From NCBI RefSeq assembly GCF_947242115.1, contig NC_074712.1, positions 42,246,838-42,310,837 of the forward strand: DNA of 64,000 nt. The letters are read 5' to 3'. The position numbers were made by a program, and so were the translations under genes. Positions 33,296 to 45,489 of this stretch are shown in pieces (the stretch's first letter is position 1; each line of letters starts with the position of its first letter). Source of the DNA: Biomphalaria glabrata (lineage: Eukaryota; Mollusca; Gastropoda; Planorbidae). The notes below the pieces were generated by a model, which ran no database searches, had not been told where the DNA came from, and was given only the letters and a program-made list of their open reading frames with translations.

Positions 33296-34797
33296 CCACT
33301 ATCTTGACTTGACTATATTGACTAAATAAAGGGCACTATGATTATAGATGTAGATTATTATCTATGATGATGATGTTTATCAACTGGTAGATCTGTATTA
33401 TTAATTCTGTAAGTAGTATCGTCACTTTAAGTATAATCAGTATAACCACTGCATTCGTTTCATTCACTGTCTGTATCAATAATCGTGTGAATGTGATGTG
33501 AAAGTGAAGTCTAGATTTAGATAGAATTGATAGATTATAGATCTACTATTAAAAAGTATTAACTATACTTAATACTAACTATAGTGTCTATACTATAGTA
33601 TAGCCAGTATGACTCGTATGAGTATACTCATATACTGTAAAAGTGTATAATAGTAAGTATAAGTATAGCCTACTATAGCTATAGACAGACTAGATTCTAG
33701 GTCTAGATGATCGATAGATCTAGACTCTAGACTAGATCTATAAATATTCATATTGACAATTATTAATCTCATGTATGGTCTACATCTAGATAAAATAGAG
33801 TGGATCTCATGACTGTCTATATTAGATCTATTGATTATTTTTTTTTAAACGTTAAATAAATCTAGACCTTAGTCTTTAACTTTAGTCTAGGTGTTGTAGA
33901 TCTATATTATTCTAGATATTATACAAGAGATCTAGAATCTAGATCAATATAAGTTCGGTTTTTTAAAAATTCGCATTCAAAATTTTAAATACCCAGATTT
34001 AAGTATTTATATACCCATATTGGTAGGTCAGAGTTAATCATTTATTAGATCTATTAAAGCATGTCTATATAAAAGATTATTATTTTAAAAATATATTATT
34101 ATATAAAAGATATAGTTATGAATATTTACTTTAAAAAATTAAACAAAATGAATTTTTTCACTTTTGCCAATTAACACTCTGGCTAGCAAAAAGGATGACT
34201 CCTCAAAACTGTGAAAAGACGATAACTGCATGGGTTGGTTTGGAATTGTATTTTGTAAGACTAATTTTCAAAACATATCCTTCATGAGAGAGAACGAAAA
34301 AAAGGTTGTCAAAAAAAAAAAAAAGCTGGCTGGACTACGCAAATAATGGACCAGCCTCTCTCTCTTGATATCTTGTTAAGAACATTGGTGACCGGGAAAA
34401 GTGGATGGTTTTGTTGCGCGGGACAGATGATAAAAATGACATGTACATAAAAAAAAAGTCCAGATTTTGTGTAAAATACCCAAATGAGGAAGTACTGGAA
34501 ACACCTATTTTAACGAAGTGGCCTTAAAAAAAAATCTTTTGTGACGATCCATTATTCAGGGAAATTGTATCTATTTTATCAGATAGTCAGAAAATGGATA
34601 AAGTTTTTACAGATCTAATAAAATATAGTGTGGGGAAGTTTTACTCTCAATGAAGGTCAATCCAAGTGGCTCTCGGAGTAAATTTCTTCTTTGGCATCCT
34701 CATCGATTTTTCAAATTGGTATGGTGCGCGAAAATGATGCGCGACGGCACTCTGATCATAAAATCTCGAAGCTGGTGTTCCATTAGTATAGTTCCAT
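33296..34797. repeat. Duplicated segment, copy A (~1.5 kb)
   Basis: Starts CCACTATCTTGACTTGACTA and ends CATTAGTATAGTTCCATG. It matches 34916-36368 almost throughout, with a few small gaps. Its last ~250 bp are the reverse complement of the start of U1/U2. Confidence 0.9.
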
Positions 34798-34917
34798 GAC
34801 GCAACTAGATCTAATATTAGTAATATATAGATTCAAGTTCTAGATCCAGAAAGCTACTTCTCTAATTCAGTTTTCTAGTTAGATCTAGATGTCTAGACCA
34901 GTAGATCTAAATCTAGC
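34798..34917. repeat. 120-bp linker shared with 27865-28000
   Basis: ACGCAACTAGATCTAATATT onwards equals the sequence immediately after U2, but here it follows the opposite end of the unit. Confidence 0.85.
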
Positions 34918-36368
34918 CACTATCTTGACTTGACTATATTGACTAAATAAAGGGCACTATGATTATAGATGTAGATTATTATCTATGATGATGATGTTTA
35001 TCAACTGGTAGATCTATAAGTGGTATCGTCACTATAAGTATAATAAGTATAACCACTGCATTCGTTTCATTCATTGTCTGCATCAATAATCGTGTGAATG
35101 TGATGTGAAAGTGAAGTCTAGATTTAGATAGAATTGATAGATTATAGATCTACTATTAAAAAGTATTAACTATACTAACTATAGTGTCTATACTATAGTA
35201 TAGCCAGTATGACTCGTATGAGTATACTCATATACTGTAAAAGTGTATAAGTCTAATAAGTTAATAGCTATAGACAGACTAGTCACTAGATGATCGATAG
35301 ATCTAGATCTAGAATCTAGACTAGATCTATAAATGTTCATATTGATCTCATGTATGGTCTAGATCTAAATAAAATAGAGTGGATCTCATGACTGTCTATA
35401 TTAGATCTATTGATTTTTTTAAAACGTTAAATAAATCTAGACCTTAGTCTTTAACTTTAGTCTAGGTGTTGTAGATCTATATTATTCTAGATATTATACA
35501 AGAGATCTAGATCTATATATAAGTTCGGTTTTTTAAAAATTCGCATTCGAAATTTTAAATACCCAGATTTAAGTATTTATATACCCATATTGGTAGGTCC
35601 GAGTTAATCATTTATTAGATCTATTAAAGCATGTCTATATAAAAGATTATTATTTTAAAAATATATTATTATATAAAAGATATAGTTATGAATATTTAAT
35701 TTAAAAAATTAAACAAATGAATTTTTCACTTTTGCCAATTAACACTCTGGCTAGCAAAAAGGATGACTCCTCAATACTGTGAAAAGACGATAACTGCATG
35801 AGTTGGTTTGGAATTGTATTTTGTAAGACTAATTTTCAAAACATATCCTTCATGAGAGAGAAAGAAAAAAGGTTGTCAAAAAAAAAAAAAAAAAGCTGGC
35901 TGGACTACGCAAATAATGGACCAGCCTCTCTCTCTTGATATCTTGTTAAGAACATTGGTGACCGGGAAAAGTGGATGGTTTGGTTGCGCGGGACAGATGA
36001 TAATAATGACATGTACATAAAAAAAAAGTCCAGATTTTGTGTAAAATACCCAAATGAGGAAGTACTGGAAACACCTATTTTAACGAAGTGGCCTTAAAAA
36101 AAAATCTTTTGTGACGATCCATTATTCAGGGAAATTGTATCTATTTTATCAGATAGTCAGAAAATGGATAAAGTTTTTACAGATCTAATAAAATATAGTG
36201 TGGGGAAGTTTTACTCTCAATGAAGGTCAATCCAAGTGGCTCTCGGAGTAAATTTCTTCTTTGGCATCCTCATCGATTTTTCAAATTGGTATGGTGCGCG
36301 AAAAAAGATGCGCGACGGCACTCTGATCATAAAATCTCGAAGCTGGTGTTCCATTAGTATAGTTCCAT
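34916..36368. repeat. Duplicated segment, copy B (~1.45 kb)
   Basis: The second copy of 33296-34797, offset by 1,620 bp. It ends at the same TAGTATAGTTCCATG and is followed after about 55 bp by the 67-bp satellite. Confidence 0.9.
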
Positions 36369-36422
36369 GATTAGAGTAGCTCAATACTTTACACTAATAC
36401 CTCGCGAAATATGGCTTGATCG

Positions 36423-36955
36423 TTTTGTACTGGCCTATAGTTCTTTTGTGCATTAACATTGACAAGTATCTACTATATAAAATTCTTTGCTTTGTACTGG
36501 CCTATAGTTCTTTTGTGCATTGACATTGACAAATATCTACTATATAAAATTCTTTGCTTTGTACTGGCCTAAAGTTCTTTTGTGAATTAACATTGACAAA
36601 TATCCATTAAATAAAATTCTTTGCTTTGTACTGGCCTAAAGTTCTTTTGTGAATTAACATTGACAAATATCTACTATATAAAATTCTTTGCTTTGTACTG
36701 GCCTAAAGTTCTTTTGTGAATTAACATTGACAAATATCCATTAAATAAAATTCTTTGCTTTGTACTGGCCTATAGTTCTTTTGTGAATTAACATTGACAA
36801 ATATCTACTATATAAAATTCTTTGCTTTGTACTGGCCTATAGTTCTTTTGTGCATTGACATTGACAAATATCTACTATATAAAATTCTTTGCTTTCTACT
36901 GGCCTATAGTTCTTTTGTGCATTGACATTGACAAATATCTACTATATAAAATTAT
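36423..36955. repeat. 67-bp tandem repeat, 8 copies
   Basis: Units begin TTTGTACTGGCCTATAGTTC and end TATAAAATTCTTTGC. Two alternating subtypes (TACTATATAAAA and CATTAAATAAAA) suggest an intermediate dimer stage. Confidence 0.95.
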
Positions 36956-36959
36956 TTTT

Positions 36960-37860
36960 TCCTGGCTACTCACTTCAAATAACCACTAATTCTCCCAATT
37001 ACTGTGGATGACAAAATACGAAAATTTAACCTCTTCTTCCTGAACTAAAGCCTAGGACAACTAAGCCATTTTCAAGATAGAAACAGCAGTGCTTAAATTT
37101 AAGAAAATTATTTTTTATTCCCGATTTCTACCTACTATGTATTTGACAGCCGACATTTTTATGTCTAAAGTACAAAACAATAATTACTTACAATTAAGCA
37201 CTTATTCACACTTTTTTTTTGGTGCGTAACTTTATTTCGTTCAATTTTGTCATTTATGTTTATTTCTTCACAGATCGATTGGTCTCGCTTAAAGATATTC
37301 AGCCAATACCCCCAACCCTGGTATTATACGAATAGAATATAGAGAAATACAATAGAAATACAACAGATTTTTTTCCCTTAAAAAAAAGAGCGCCTTCACA
37401 CCCCAGTTGCCCTGAGTCCCCCCCCCCTTTATACACACACACACAGTTTAAAAAATGCAGCAAAAATCAAAGACACGTTATTAATAGAAAACCTTACAAA
37501 GTTAGTACGTGTGTATCAACATCTTGCTATTTTATGGACTCAGATGTTTCATCTATAAAAACTAATGAGCCACTGGTATTAACGTGTCTTTCTGTCAAGA
37601 TTTGATCTGTTGGGGAGGGGGGAATTGTTGACCAAATGAAAAATAAAAAAAAACCCAAACCATTGGTTGGCTCCCTGGAACCTTCCTTTCATGCTCTGAT
37701 TAGAAAACAAATCGAGGCGGTTCCTAGAGTGCAGTGGGCGGTGCTCGCATAGAAATAAAAAACTTGCATGCATGTATCGACTCACTCCTGAGTGCACCAA
37801 TGTCACAGCAAATCCGTTGATTGACAGCCCAAACAAAGGATGTCTTTGTGTTAACAGATT
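36960..37860. other. Intergenic, promoter-like words only
   Basis: 37650-37850 carries CCATTGG, GGGCGG and GATTGACAG words like CCAAT and GC boxes, but no start site or exon can be tied to them. The rest shows nothing. Confidence 0.3.
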
Positions 37861-37871
37861 TGTGTCAGGTC

Positions 37872-37923
37872 CGACAACTGTTTAGCTGATCTCTGACAAC
37901 TGTTTAGCTGATCTCTGACAACT
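37872..37923. repeat. 22-bp tandem repeat, 2.3 copies
   Basis: Unit GACAACTGTTTAGCTGATCT plus CT, perfect over two copies. Confidence 0.9.
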
Positions 37924-38248
37924 TGCACGGATATGAAGAGAGGCCTTACTGAAACGAAATATTTAAAAAAAAAACAGCAACTCGTAATCTCAAAAGACAA
38001 TAAATAAGAAATAACAATTAAAAAGCGGAATATAGCTAGTTTTAGCATATGTGATATGTGGTTTATATTATACATGGCAACATAGCAATAATGATTTATA
38101 CCCCGATTTATAGCACGATTTTTACCCCGATCAATTATAGAGATGTAAAACATAAAAACAAGGAATTTCAAAACATTCATGCATATATAGGCCTAAAATC
38201 CAGCGGTGGAGATGTTGACGAATTAAGCAAATATCTTATCTAATTTTA

Positions 38249-38530
38249 TATATTACAGACGTTACTTTAAAAAAAAAGATAATTAAGTCCTACGCATTTT
38301 ATGTGTCAATCTAGTCATGCATTTTAATCAATCACTTAAACTTTGCTAAATCGTTGGTTTTCCTGGCTGATTCAGGCAATCCATTCCATGCTAATGGCAC
38401 AAGGGAAGAAGGAGCACTTGTACAAATTTGTTCTAGCGTATTGAATGAGAAATGTGCCCCTATCTTTGAATCTTTCAAAGTATTTCATTAGGTTTTTTTT
38501 TAATTTGTAAATTATGGTTTAGTGTTTTAT
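38249..38530 (-). mobile_element. LINE family Q 3' end, copy 2
   Basis: Minus-strand match to the Q terminus at 55200-55400: the block for FAYTRTNLYK-like sequence (TTTGTACAAGTGCTCCTTCT), ATGGATTGCCTGAATCAGCC and the 3' UTR. Frame interrupted. Confidence 0.75.
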
Positions 38531-38539
38531 GTATGCTAC

Positions 38540-39215
38540 TTTACTTTTTAAACGTTGTTCCTCTGTCCTATAGTGTCTCTAAGTGATTTTACTAATGGCG
38601 TTACTCTAATCAGGTTGGATAATAGCCTATAATCCTTGTTTGTAAAGTATGGGGGTATTAGCGACTGGGTACCTACTTGGGTGTGTGTGTGACCGCGAGT
38701 TTTCATCTATAGTAGGCAAGTATCAAGGAGATTCGTTATTGGTTTCCTTTTCGATTTCATCTCTAAACGCGAGGTGTTGAGCAACACACCATCAATACTA
38801 AGATATAATAATATTAAAATATATTTTAAACTTATGAACGATAAGCAAGTGGCAATTTCGGATACCAGATGCACCCTTGCTTCACTCCCCTATGTGGGTT
38901 CAACCTTTGTGAGCACACCTTTGTTAAACTGTATTCAACTTCTCATGTTATCGTGGAAAGAACCCTTTAACTTCTGAAGCTGGTTTTACCATGGAGAAAA
39001 TACATCAAAGGGAGACAAACAAAATAATTTTGTCTTATTCTTTAGTAATGTATTCTATTGTAATTGTTTACAACGTACAAGTTGAGGCTACTACCTTCTA
39101 GGTCACAGCTTTCAATAGCGTTTTAGTAGCAAACTGATGTAACATAGTTTCTTAGCTTTGGCAATAGTTGCAATAATGGAAACACACAGAGATTTAACTT
39201 AAAAGTGAGACAAGA
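38540..39215. other. Intergenic, nothing recognised
   Basis: A 67-codon plus-strand frame near 38774 lacks splice or codon support. Confidence 0.4.
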
Positions 39216-39217
39216 GT

Positions 39218-39400
39218 TGGCTGCCTTCTCGTGCGGTATGCGTGCAGGACTTTAGTTCGGACTTGTCAATGGTCCCGGGTTCATACCCTGCCCGCTGCCA
39301 TCCCAAGTCGTCCTGCGGGAGGTTTGGATTAGGAACTACATTATCTATAACTCTGAAGGAACATCCGAAACCTGTCAAACATTTGACAAAAAGAGTGCAT
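39218..39400 (+). mobile_element. SINE B, copy 2
   Basis: Plus-strand copy with GGCTGCCTTCTCGTGCGGTA (box A region), GGGTTCATACCCTG (box B), CGTCCTGCGGGAGGTTTGG and GGAACATCCGAAACCTGT. Confidence 0.8.
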
Positions 39401-39604
39401 TGGTTTAAGGGAGAGCATTGAATGCTGCCAGTTTGTTGAAGTAATGAGACACAGGGGCTCGGTGAATATCAAATGTTAGATAGTCAAAAGAAGCTATATT
39501 TATTCTCTTACCAGATCTATGTTGTTGGATTTGATATTGTCACAAAAAAAAAAGATATTCTATTTATATTGGAAATTCCCAAAACAGGCCCCAATAAAAA
39601 AGTA

Positions 39605-39858
39605 AAGTTCCCCTTTAAGACCTTGCCATCTATGGGGCAGATTATGTATTGGCCATTTGTTTCTATGACTAACGTTAACGAGGATGTCATGTGGACAGTA
39701 CAACGGCCAACCCCAATGTCAGGTATCCATTATACTTTGGTGGACTCAGAGGCGCCCTTAAGATCCCGAAATAAAAAATTCCAGTCTTCACCTGGATTCA
39801 AACCCGGGCCCACCCGGTTCGGAAGCCAGACGCTCACCAATCGGCAACGACGCCGCAA
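39605..39858 (-). mobile_element. SINE A, minus-strand copy
   Basis: Minus-strand SINE A with box B GGGTTTGAATCCAGG, the central block and the 3' end AAGGTCTTAAAGGGGAAC. A ~15-bp internal loss lies near 39710. Confidence 0.8.
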
Positions 39859-39962
39859 ACGGCCTCCATGCTAGAGACATATTCGGGAAATTCTTCAGCA
39901 CCTAAATATATCGAGAAACAACGTTTTAAGTTTCTTCACTTTCGATTGTCTCTGTTCAAAAT

Positions 39963-40497
39963 CAGTATAGGTCTAACAATATAGGTCTAACAATATAAGT
40001 ATAACAATATAGGTATAACAATATAGGTATAACAATATAGGTATAACAATATATGTATAACAATATAGGTATAACAATATATGTATAACAATATATGTAT
40101 AACAATATAGGTATAACAATATAGGTATAACAATATAGGTGTAGCAATATAGGTATAACAATATAGGTGTAGCAATATAGGTATAACAATATAGGTATAA
40201 CAATATAGGTATAACAATTTAGGTATAACAATATAGGTATAACAATATAGGTATAACAATATAGGTATAACAATATATGTATAACAATATAGGTATAACA
40301 ATATAGGTATAACAATATAGGTGTAGCAATATAGGTATAACAATATAGGTATAACAATATAGGTATAACAATATAGGATTAACAATATAGGTCTAACAAT
40401 ATAGGTCTAACAATATAGGTATAACAATATAGGTCTAACAATATAGGTATAACAATATAGGTATAACAATATAGGTATAACAATATAGGTATAACAA
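39963..40497. repeat. 15-bp minisatellite AACAATATAGGTATA
   Basis: About 36 copies with few variants (GGTCTA, GGTGTAGC, ATATGTATA). The unit is a multiple of three without minus-strand stops, so three overlapping false frames of Leu/Tyr/Cys repeats appear. Confidence 0.97.
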
Positions 40498-40553
40498 GGG
40501 AAGAGAAAATAGCAGTTACTGAAAAATAATATGGAAAGTCCAGATCCATATAC

Positions 40554-40757
40554 ATGAAGACTGTATTTTGTCACCCTCAACTTTGTTGTTGCTTTGGGAG
40601 AGGGCCCATCATCAAATTCTTGAACCCGGGTACAGTGAAACCTTATTGCGCTATTGACAGTGTCTTATGTATACCAGACGAGTCCAGGATGCCAGAGTTA
40701 AAAGACGTGTTTTGTAGTGAGTTAGATTTTGTTAGAAAAAGAATTTTATATTATTAA
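40554..40757 (+). CDS. Possible terminal exon, weak
   Basis: A plus-strand frame ending at TAA 40755-40757 has protein-like middle and end (GRGPIIKFLNPGTVKPYC, PDESRMPELKDVF) and an AATAAA about 55 bp downstream (near 40813). No good acceptor is seen; the likeliest is AG at the end of a pyrimidine-rich stretch near 40597. It could be chance. Confidence 0.25.
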   Translation: MKTVFCHPQLCCCFGRGPIIKFLNPGTVKPYCAIDSVLCIPDESRMPELKDVFCSELDFVRKRILYY

Positions 40758-40829
40758 TACAGTCTATTACATTTAATTAATTTTAACTCGAGTTGACTTC
40801 GTCTATTTTGTAATAAAAGTGATATTTAG

Positions 40830-42085
40830 TTTTCTTCTCAAAGAATTTGTTAAAGCTATTTCAAGTTCTATTACTTAAGATATAATACGCCTACGATTGT
40901 TTAGCTGTGTACCAGCAGTTTGGTGCTAAAAGTTAACAACTGTTAACAACAATTGGTAACTATCTACATATGTTAAGGGTAACAGTTTTTATGTTGTTGG
41001 CGTTTGTAAAGTTCATCATAGCGATATGATCTGTCATCTCCTGGAGCACACATGATTTACGCTCATACCGCTAGTGAGTGTAGGACAGCAAGATACATGA
41101 CATTTCTAATTTTACTCAATCTCAATGTCTCATTCCACAGTTGAAAGATATATCTCATATCTACATTTATACCATTTAGGGTCAAATAGGGCAAATTAAC
41201 AAAGTAAAATGTCATCCTGAGAGGGATTGTTACACTAACAATCCATAACATTAATCCTGAGTTTTAATATCCAGTTATTAGGATTCAACAATACGGGAAA
41301 TGAAAGTGATCTGAAGAAATGTGGTGTCGATATAATGATACCTAAAGCGAAAGAGCTTAGAAATATGATGTTATAGTGCCGAAAAGTGCAAACATAAATT
41401 CTAGCATGTTGGTTTTTGTTAATACTACGATCATTACTACTTCGGTCCACCCGATACACAAAAAGGTTGCTGTGTCTGGAAATGCCTCCGTGAATGATAA
41501 TCATCAAATCTATATATATATATTTCAATACGGATAAAGAAAAATAAATGCTGTCCAACAATTTCTAAACAAAACAAAAGATTTGACTTAGCGTCTACAA
41601 CGCCTCGATCAAAAGATAAGAGAGGGAAGAAAACATGATACTTATTTCATTACACTGCCAACCACTGGGAGAGATTTGATTAAAAACTGAATGGAAGTAG
41701 TTTGAGCTGGCACTATCGCATCTCTTACCGTTCGTCGACCATACTCCCCCCCCCCACACCTCTTTCTTGCTAACCCGGCGTAGTGACACTCAAAAGTACC
41801 ACGCGTGCTGGGTACTAAATCTTTCATATATTTCTTTTCCGAAGGGTGTCGACTACTGTCGACAAGTCATAAATTATCACTTTTTTTTTTGGTTATCTCG
41901 TTGTTTTTTCCCCCGATTGTTCCGACTGCCACAAAAAAACAAAAAAACTAAAACGACGTCATATGACAGCAATACCATTAGGTGGGGGGGGGGGGGGATG
42001 TATGTGTGGTTTAATAGCATGATCATGATTAATTCTAGCTGACCAGCTCATGATTTCTACATAAGACGGTGCGCAAATTGTTCCT
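40830..42085. other. Intergenic, nothing firm
   Basis: Two overlapping minus-strand AT-rich frames (41063-41251, 41235-41561) are hydrophobic but lack splice signals. Otherwise nothing was seen. Confidence 0.35.
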
Positions 42086-42095
42086 GAACTTCTAT

Positions 42096-42427
42096 TTGTT
42101 TATTAATTCTTGACTTCTATTTGTTTATTAATTCTTGACTTCTCTATTTGTTTATTAATTCTTGACTTCTATTTGTTTATTAATTCTTGACTTCTCTATT
42201 TGTTTATTAATTCTTGACTTCTCTATTTGTTTATTAATTCTTGACTTCTCTATTTGTTTATTAATTCTTGACTTCTATTTGTTTATTAATTCTTGACTTC
42301 TCTATTTGTTTATTAATTCTTGACTTCTCTATTTGTTTATTAATTCTTGACTTCTATTTGTTTATTAATTCTTGACTTCTATTTGTTTATTAATTCTTGA
42401 CTTCTATTTGTTTATTAATTCTTGACT
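42096..42427. repeat. 25/27-bp minisatellite, about 13 copies
   Basis: Unit TTCTTGACTTCTATTTGTTT ATTAA, with a variant carrying two extra bases (CTCT). The two forms are interspersed. Confidence 0.95.
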
Positions 42428-42429
42428 GA

Positions 42430-43425
42430 ATACATGGGAGAATTCCCACTGACGAGTGTTCAAGGTAGACCAGATTAAATTTAAAGATGATTATATTTTG
42501 AAAAATTATAACTTTCAAACTAGAGTTCTCACTGTGTGGCAAATTAGCTAGTAAATGTTTTCACAAAGATATACATAAACTATCAAATGGAAAATCGTAG
42601 GACGCGTTATTATGATCAGTGTCTGGTTTCCACACACTGGCACACAGGCTACACCCTAGAAATTGCAAGCTAATAAGAGGCGACGTCATGCTTTTCTTTT
42701 CAAAAACCACAAATTTCTAATCGATTTCTACTTCATTCAATTTTTTTTTTGCTTTAAGTTGTTTTTTACATTGCATTTGCTCCTGTTATGAGGTTACTTC
42801 TTCATAACCAGGGGCACTCACTCGTAAAAGGCATTTAATTGTCCATCATTTTTTACGGAATCAAATTATTGTATACTTCAGTCCCTTTAACATGTTTTCA
42901 ATAGCCTTGGACAAACAAGCACAGACAAGGAACGAGAGGTTTACAACTAATTACACGAGTTCTTTCCCCATTTTACGTTCAACTGCAGTGGAGCATTCAG
43001 GATGGTTAAAAAAAAACAACAAACAATGGCAAGGGAGAATACAATGAAAGAAATAAACAAATGTTCAACAAGAAAATGTATTTTTAAGTTTATTGGATGA
43101 AACACAAGACTGCATCTTTTGAAATGAAATGCAAGGTCTAAGGGCGTATTGAACGGGCAATTTCGTTCTATTTTATCTGTTCTGTTACATTGATTTCATT
43201 TCATTGATCCTCATTTTTTTTTTAAAAAGTACAACCACGAACTTTACCTGTATTGAGGATTTTTACCTTAAACTAACCTTTCAATCGAACTTGCCGACTA
43301 AACAAGTACAAAATAATTATATACTAAAAAAACAACAATGGTTATCCACACTATCTTGATTCCGCTGACCGGATACACCAATCGTATTTCCGCTATTGGA
43401 GAATTTGCTCATCGTCTTATACGCT
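42430..43425. other. Intergenic, nothing recognised
   Basis: AT-rich; no exon or repeat match. Confidence 0.4.
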
Positions 43426-43429
43426 AAAC

Positions 43430-44042
43430 CAGGGGGTCGCCTAAGTTTATTGGAGACTACCCTGTGTCTCATACTCTTCGTTGTAAATTATATTTTGGTT
43501 ATTTCTTACGTGTTGTAACAAGTCCATGGTTTAGCAGAATGATGGAAGACAATGACACTCGAATGTAGGGAGTCAAAGAATGTTACTCAGATTAAAACGT
43601 TACAAAATAAATCCTAAAATGATTGTGTATAGTCAATAAAATGAAATAAAAAGGGGGGGGGGGGAAGGGATGGAAGAGATATTTAAGAACACGAAGCTAG
43701 TACCAGAAGATAGAGAACGATCTTTTGGTGACTAGAACATCATTGCTTGCAGGTTGACATTTGTTTGTCCATTGTTACTTACTTCTTGTTTTTTTTTTTT
43801 CTTTAAAAATATAATTGTCATTTGAAACTAAACGTTGCAGACCATTCTAGACAGCTCTGTGAATACATCATACATGTAAAGTTTGATTATGGTTTTATTA
43901 CATTAGCAAAATCACATCTAAGGTCTACACCTTACTAGGCCTATTAACGAAATAAATTTTACGATAGGAGGGTCGCTGCCTCTTGGTGAATAGTATTAGG
44001 TGCCATAGGTGGTCGCCGAGCTAAAAAGATTGAGAACCGCTA
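43430..44042. mobile_element. Candidate decayed hAT element
   Basis: The left end CAGGGGGTCGCCTAAG and right end GGTCGCCGAGCTAAAAAGAT plus TGAGAACCGCTA match internal and terminal blocks of the MITE at 49649-49800. Imperfect 8-bp flanks CGCTAAAC and CGCTAGAT would fit hAT duplication. The interior (~580 bp) is unrelated to the MITE and has no frame. Confidence 0.4.
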
Positions 44043-44049
44043 CGCTAGA

Positions 44050-44790
44050 TCTATAGGCATATTATCTGAATATTATAAAGTCTAGTTAGTATAATCGCTT
44101 AACCAGGATTCTTTCTCGGGAGGAAAGGGGGGAGGGGTGTAGGATGGGGTAAAAATGTTCAGTTTTTTTTTTAAATCTAGCATTTATTAGTTATTAGGAC
44201 AACGATGATCGCACTTTAATATTTTAATCTTTAATTTGTAATCTTTAATTCTATTAAGAATGTCTTTTTTATTTTTAATATTATTGCTACTAATGGAAAT
44301 GTGCACATTTTTTTAAAGACTCAATTATCTTATCCATCATAGCACTAACATAACTTTAAATAATTTGATAACTGGTTCAACCTACCAATACTAGCAATAA
44401 TAAAGAAAACATCAACCTACCGCCCTAGGAATGCAGGTGCATTGGGAGCACCTGGTCATGAAAAACAACAACCCAGTTTCGTTGAAGGAACAAAAAAAAA
44501 TCTTAGTCATGGTCTGGTGAATTGAGTGGGTGAACCAAAGCTGACTGCTCTATTACTGCCAGTGTCTCGGAGGTGATTATTATCTTACAACTCAAGTTTT
44601 AGATTGCACTGAGACATTAATTTGAGCACGGCAAGATGTCGACTTGATTTGAATTCGTTCAACAGGGAGAAAGGGAGAGAACACATTTCCAGAAGTAAAA
44701 CATGTAGCCCTATTTAATAAAAACAAATAAATTAAAATAGTAGTTTTATTAATTGAAACAACAACGATACTGGCCAATTATCGATCGATT
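44050..44790. other. Intergenic, nothing recognised
   Basis: AT-rich; no supported feature. Confidence 0.4.
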
Positions 44791-44794
44791 TATG

Positions 44795-45005
44795 TATGTG
44801 TAGCTGAGAGGCGAAATAGTCTTGGCTGCGGCTTGGCCACCTAACAAGGGGGCTTGAGTTCGAATCATGACTCGAGTCGAGTTGTGTTTGCTGAGCGCAG
44901 AAACCTTCTCCCTGATACCCCCTTCCCCACTGGTCCCTAAAAGAGAATGTACCATAGCGCCCTGAGCATGCCACAAACATGAAAGATGCTCTATATAAAA
45001 GCAAT
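44795..45005 (+). mobile_element. SINE D, copy 2
   Basis: Box-B-like GAGTTCGAATCATGA, then GTTGTGTTTGCTGAGCGCAG, AAACCTTCTCCCTGATACC and GCTCTATATAAAAGCAATTT, in the order of the 4882 copy. Confidence 0.7.
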
Positions 45006-45099
45006 TTACAGAACAAGCAAAATATTTTAAAATATACCTTTAAAAAAAAAAAAGCTTATTTTGAGTTAAGGGAGACCATCGCCACAAACAGCCACTATA

Positions 45100-45235
45100 T
45101 AGCGATTGCCTTGGGTGGTAGTGCCGGTCTAGGGGTTGGATCGCTGGCAAGCCACTCTCAAGTCCGAGTTTAGTCTTGGCCAATAGGACGTCAGGAACCT
45201 CGTCGGGAGATCCTGCTCTTATTGCACATTGCTCT
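45100..45235 (+). mobile_element. Possible SINE, tRNA-like head
   Basis: GGTGGTAGTGCCGGTCTAGG followed about 40 bp later by a weak box B (AAGTCCGAGTTTAG) and a body with CGTCGGGAGATCCTG. Single copy, so tentative. Confidence 0.3.
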
Positions 45236-45489
45236 CTCTTTTTCTCTTTCTCTCTCTCCCCTAAAGAAAGGATTTAACTATTTATCAAGAGAGATAACTG
45301 TACATTTATAGCCATATCTTTTAATTCTGTAAGATTTATTTCCCTTAATAAATACTAATTGGAATTAATAAATTGTCGCTAATAAATTAATTAATTAGTT
45401 AATTTTAAAAAAATGATTAACGTTTCGCTGTGATGATCATGGAAAACATTAGTTAATTTATCAAGTTGAACAATGCTTGAATGTAATTC

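Noticed and set aside
36423-36955. Direct-repeat array considered as CRISPR-like
   Set aside because: 67-bp contiguous units without unique spacers, in eukaryotic DNA.
39962-40385. Three overlapping minus-strand frames of 76-132 codons rich in Leu, Tyr, Cys and Ile
   Set aside because: They translate the 15-bp minisatellite; a multiple-of-three unit without stops gives endless frames.
41063-41561. Two overlapping minus-strand hydrophobic frames, briefly considered as a receptor pseudogene (ALGIIISTPHFFRSL resembles a TM4 edge)
   Set aside because: No conserved receptor motif such as DRY or NPxxY, no splice sites, AT-driven composition.
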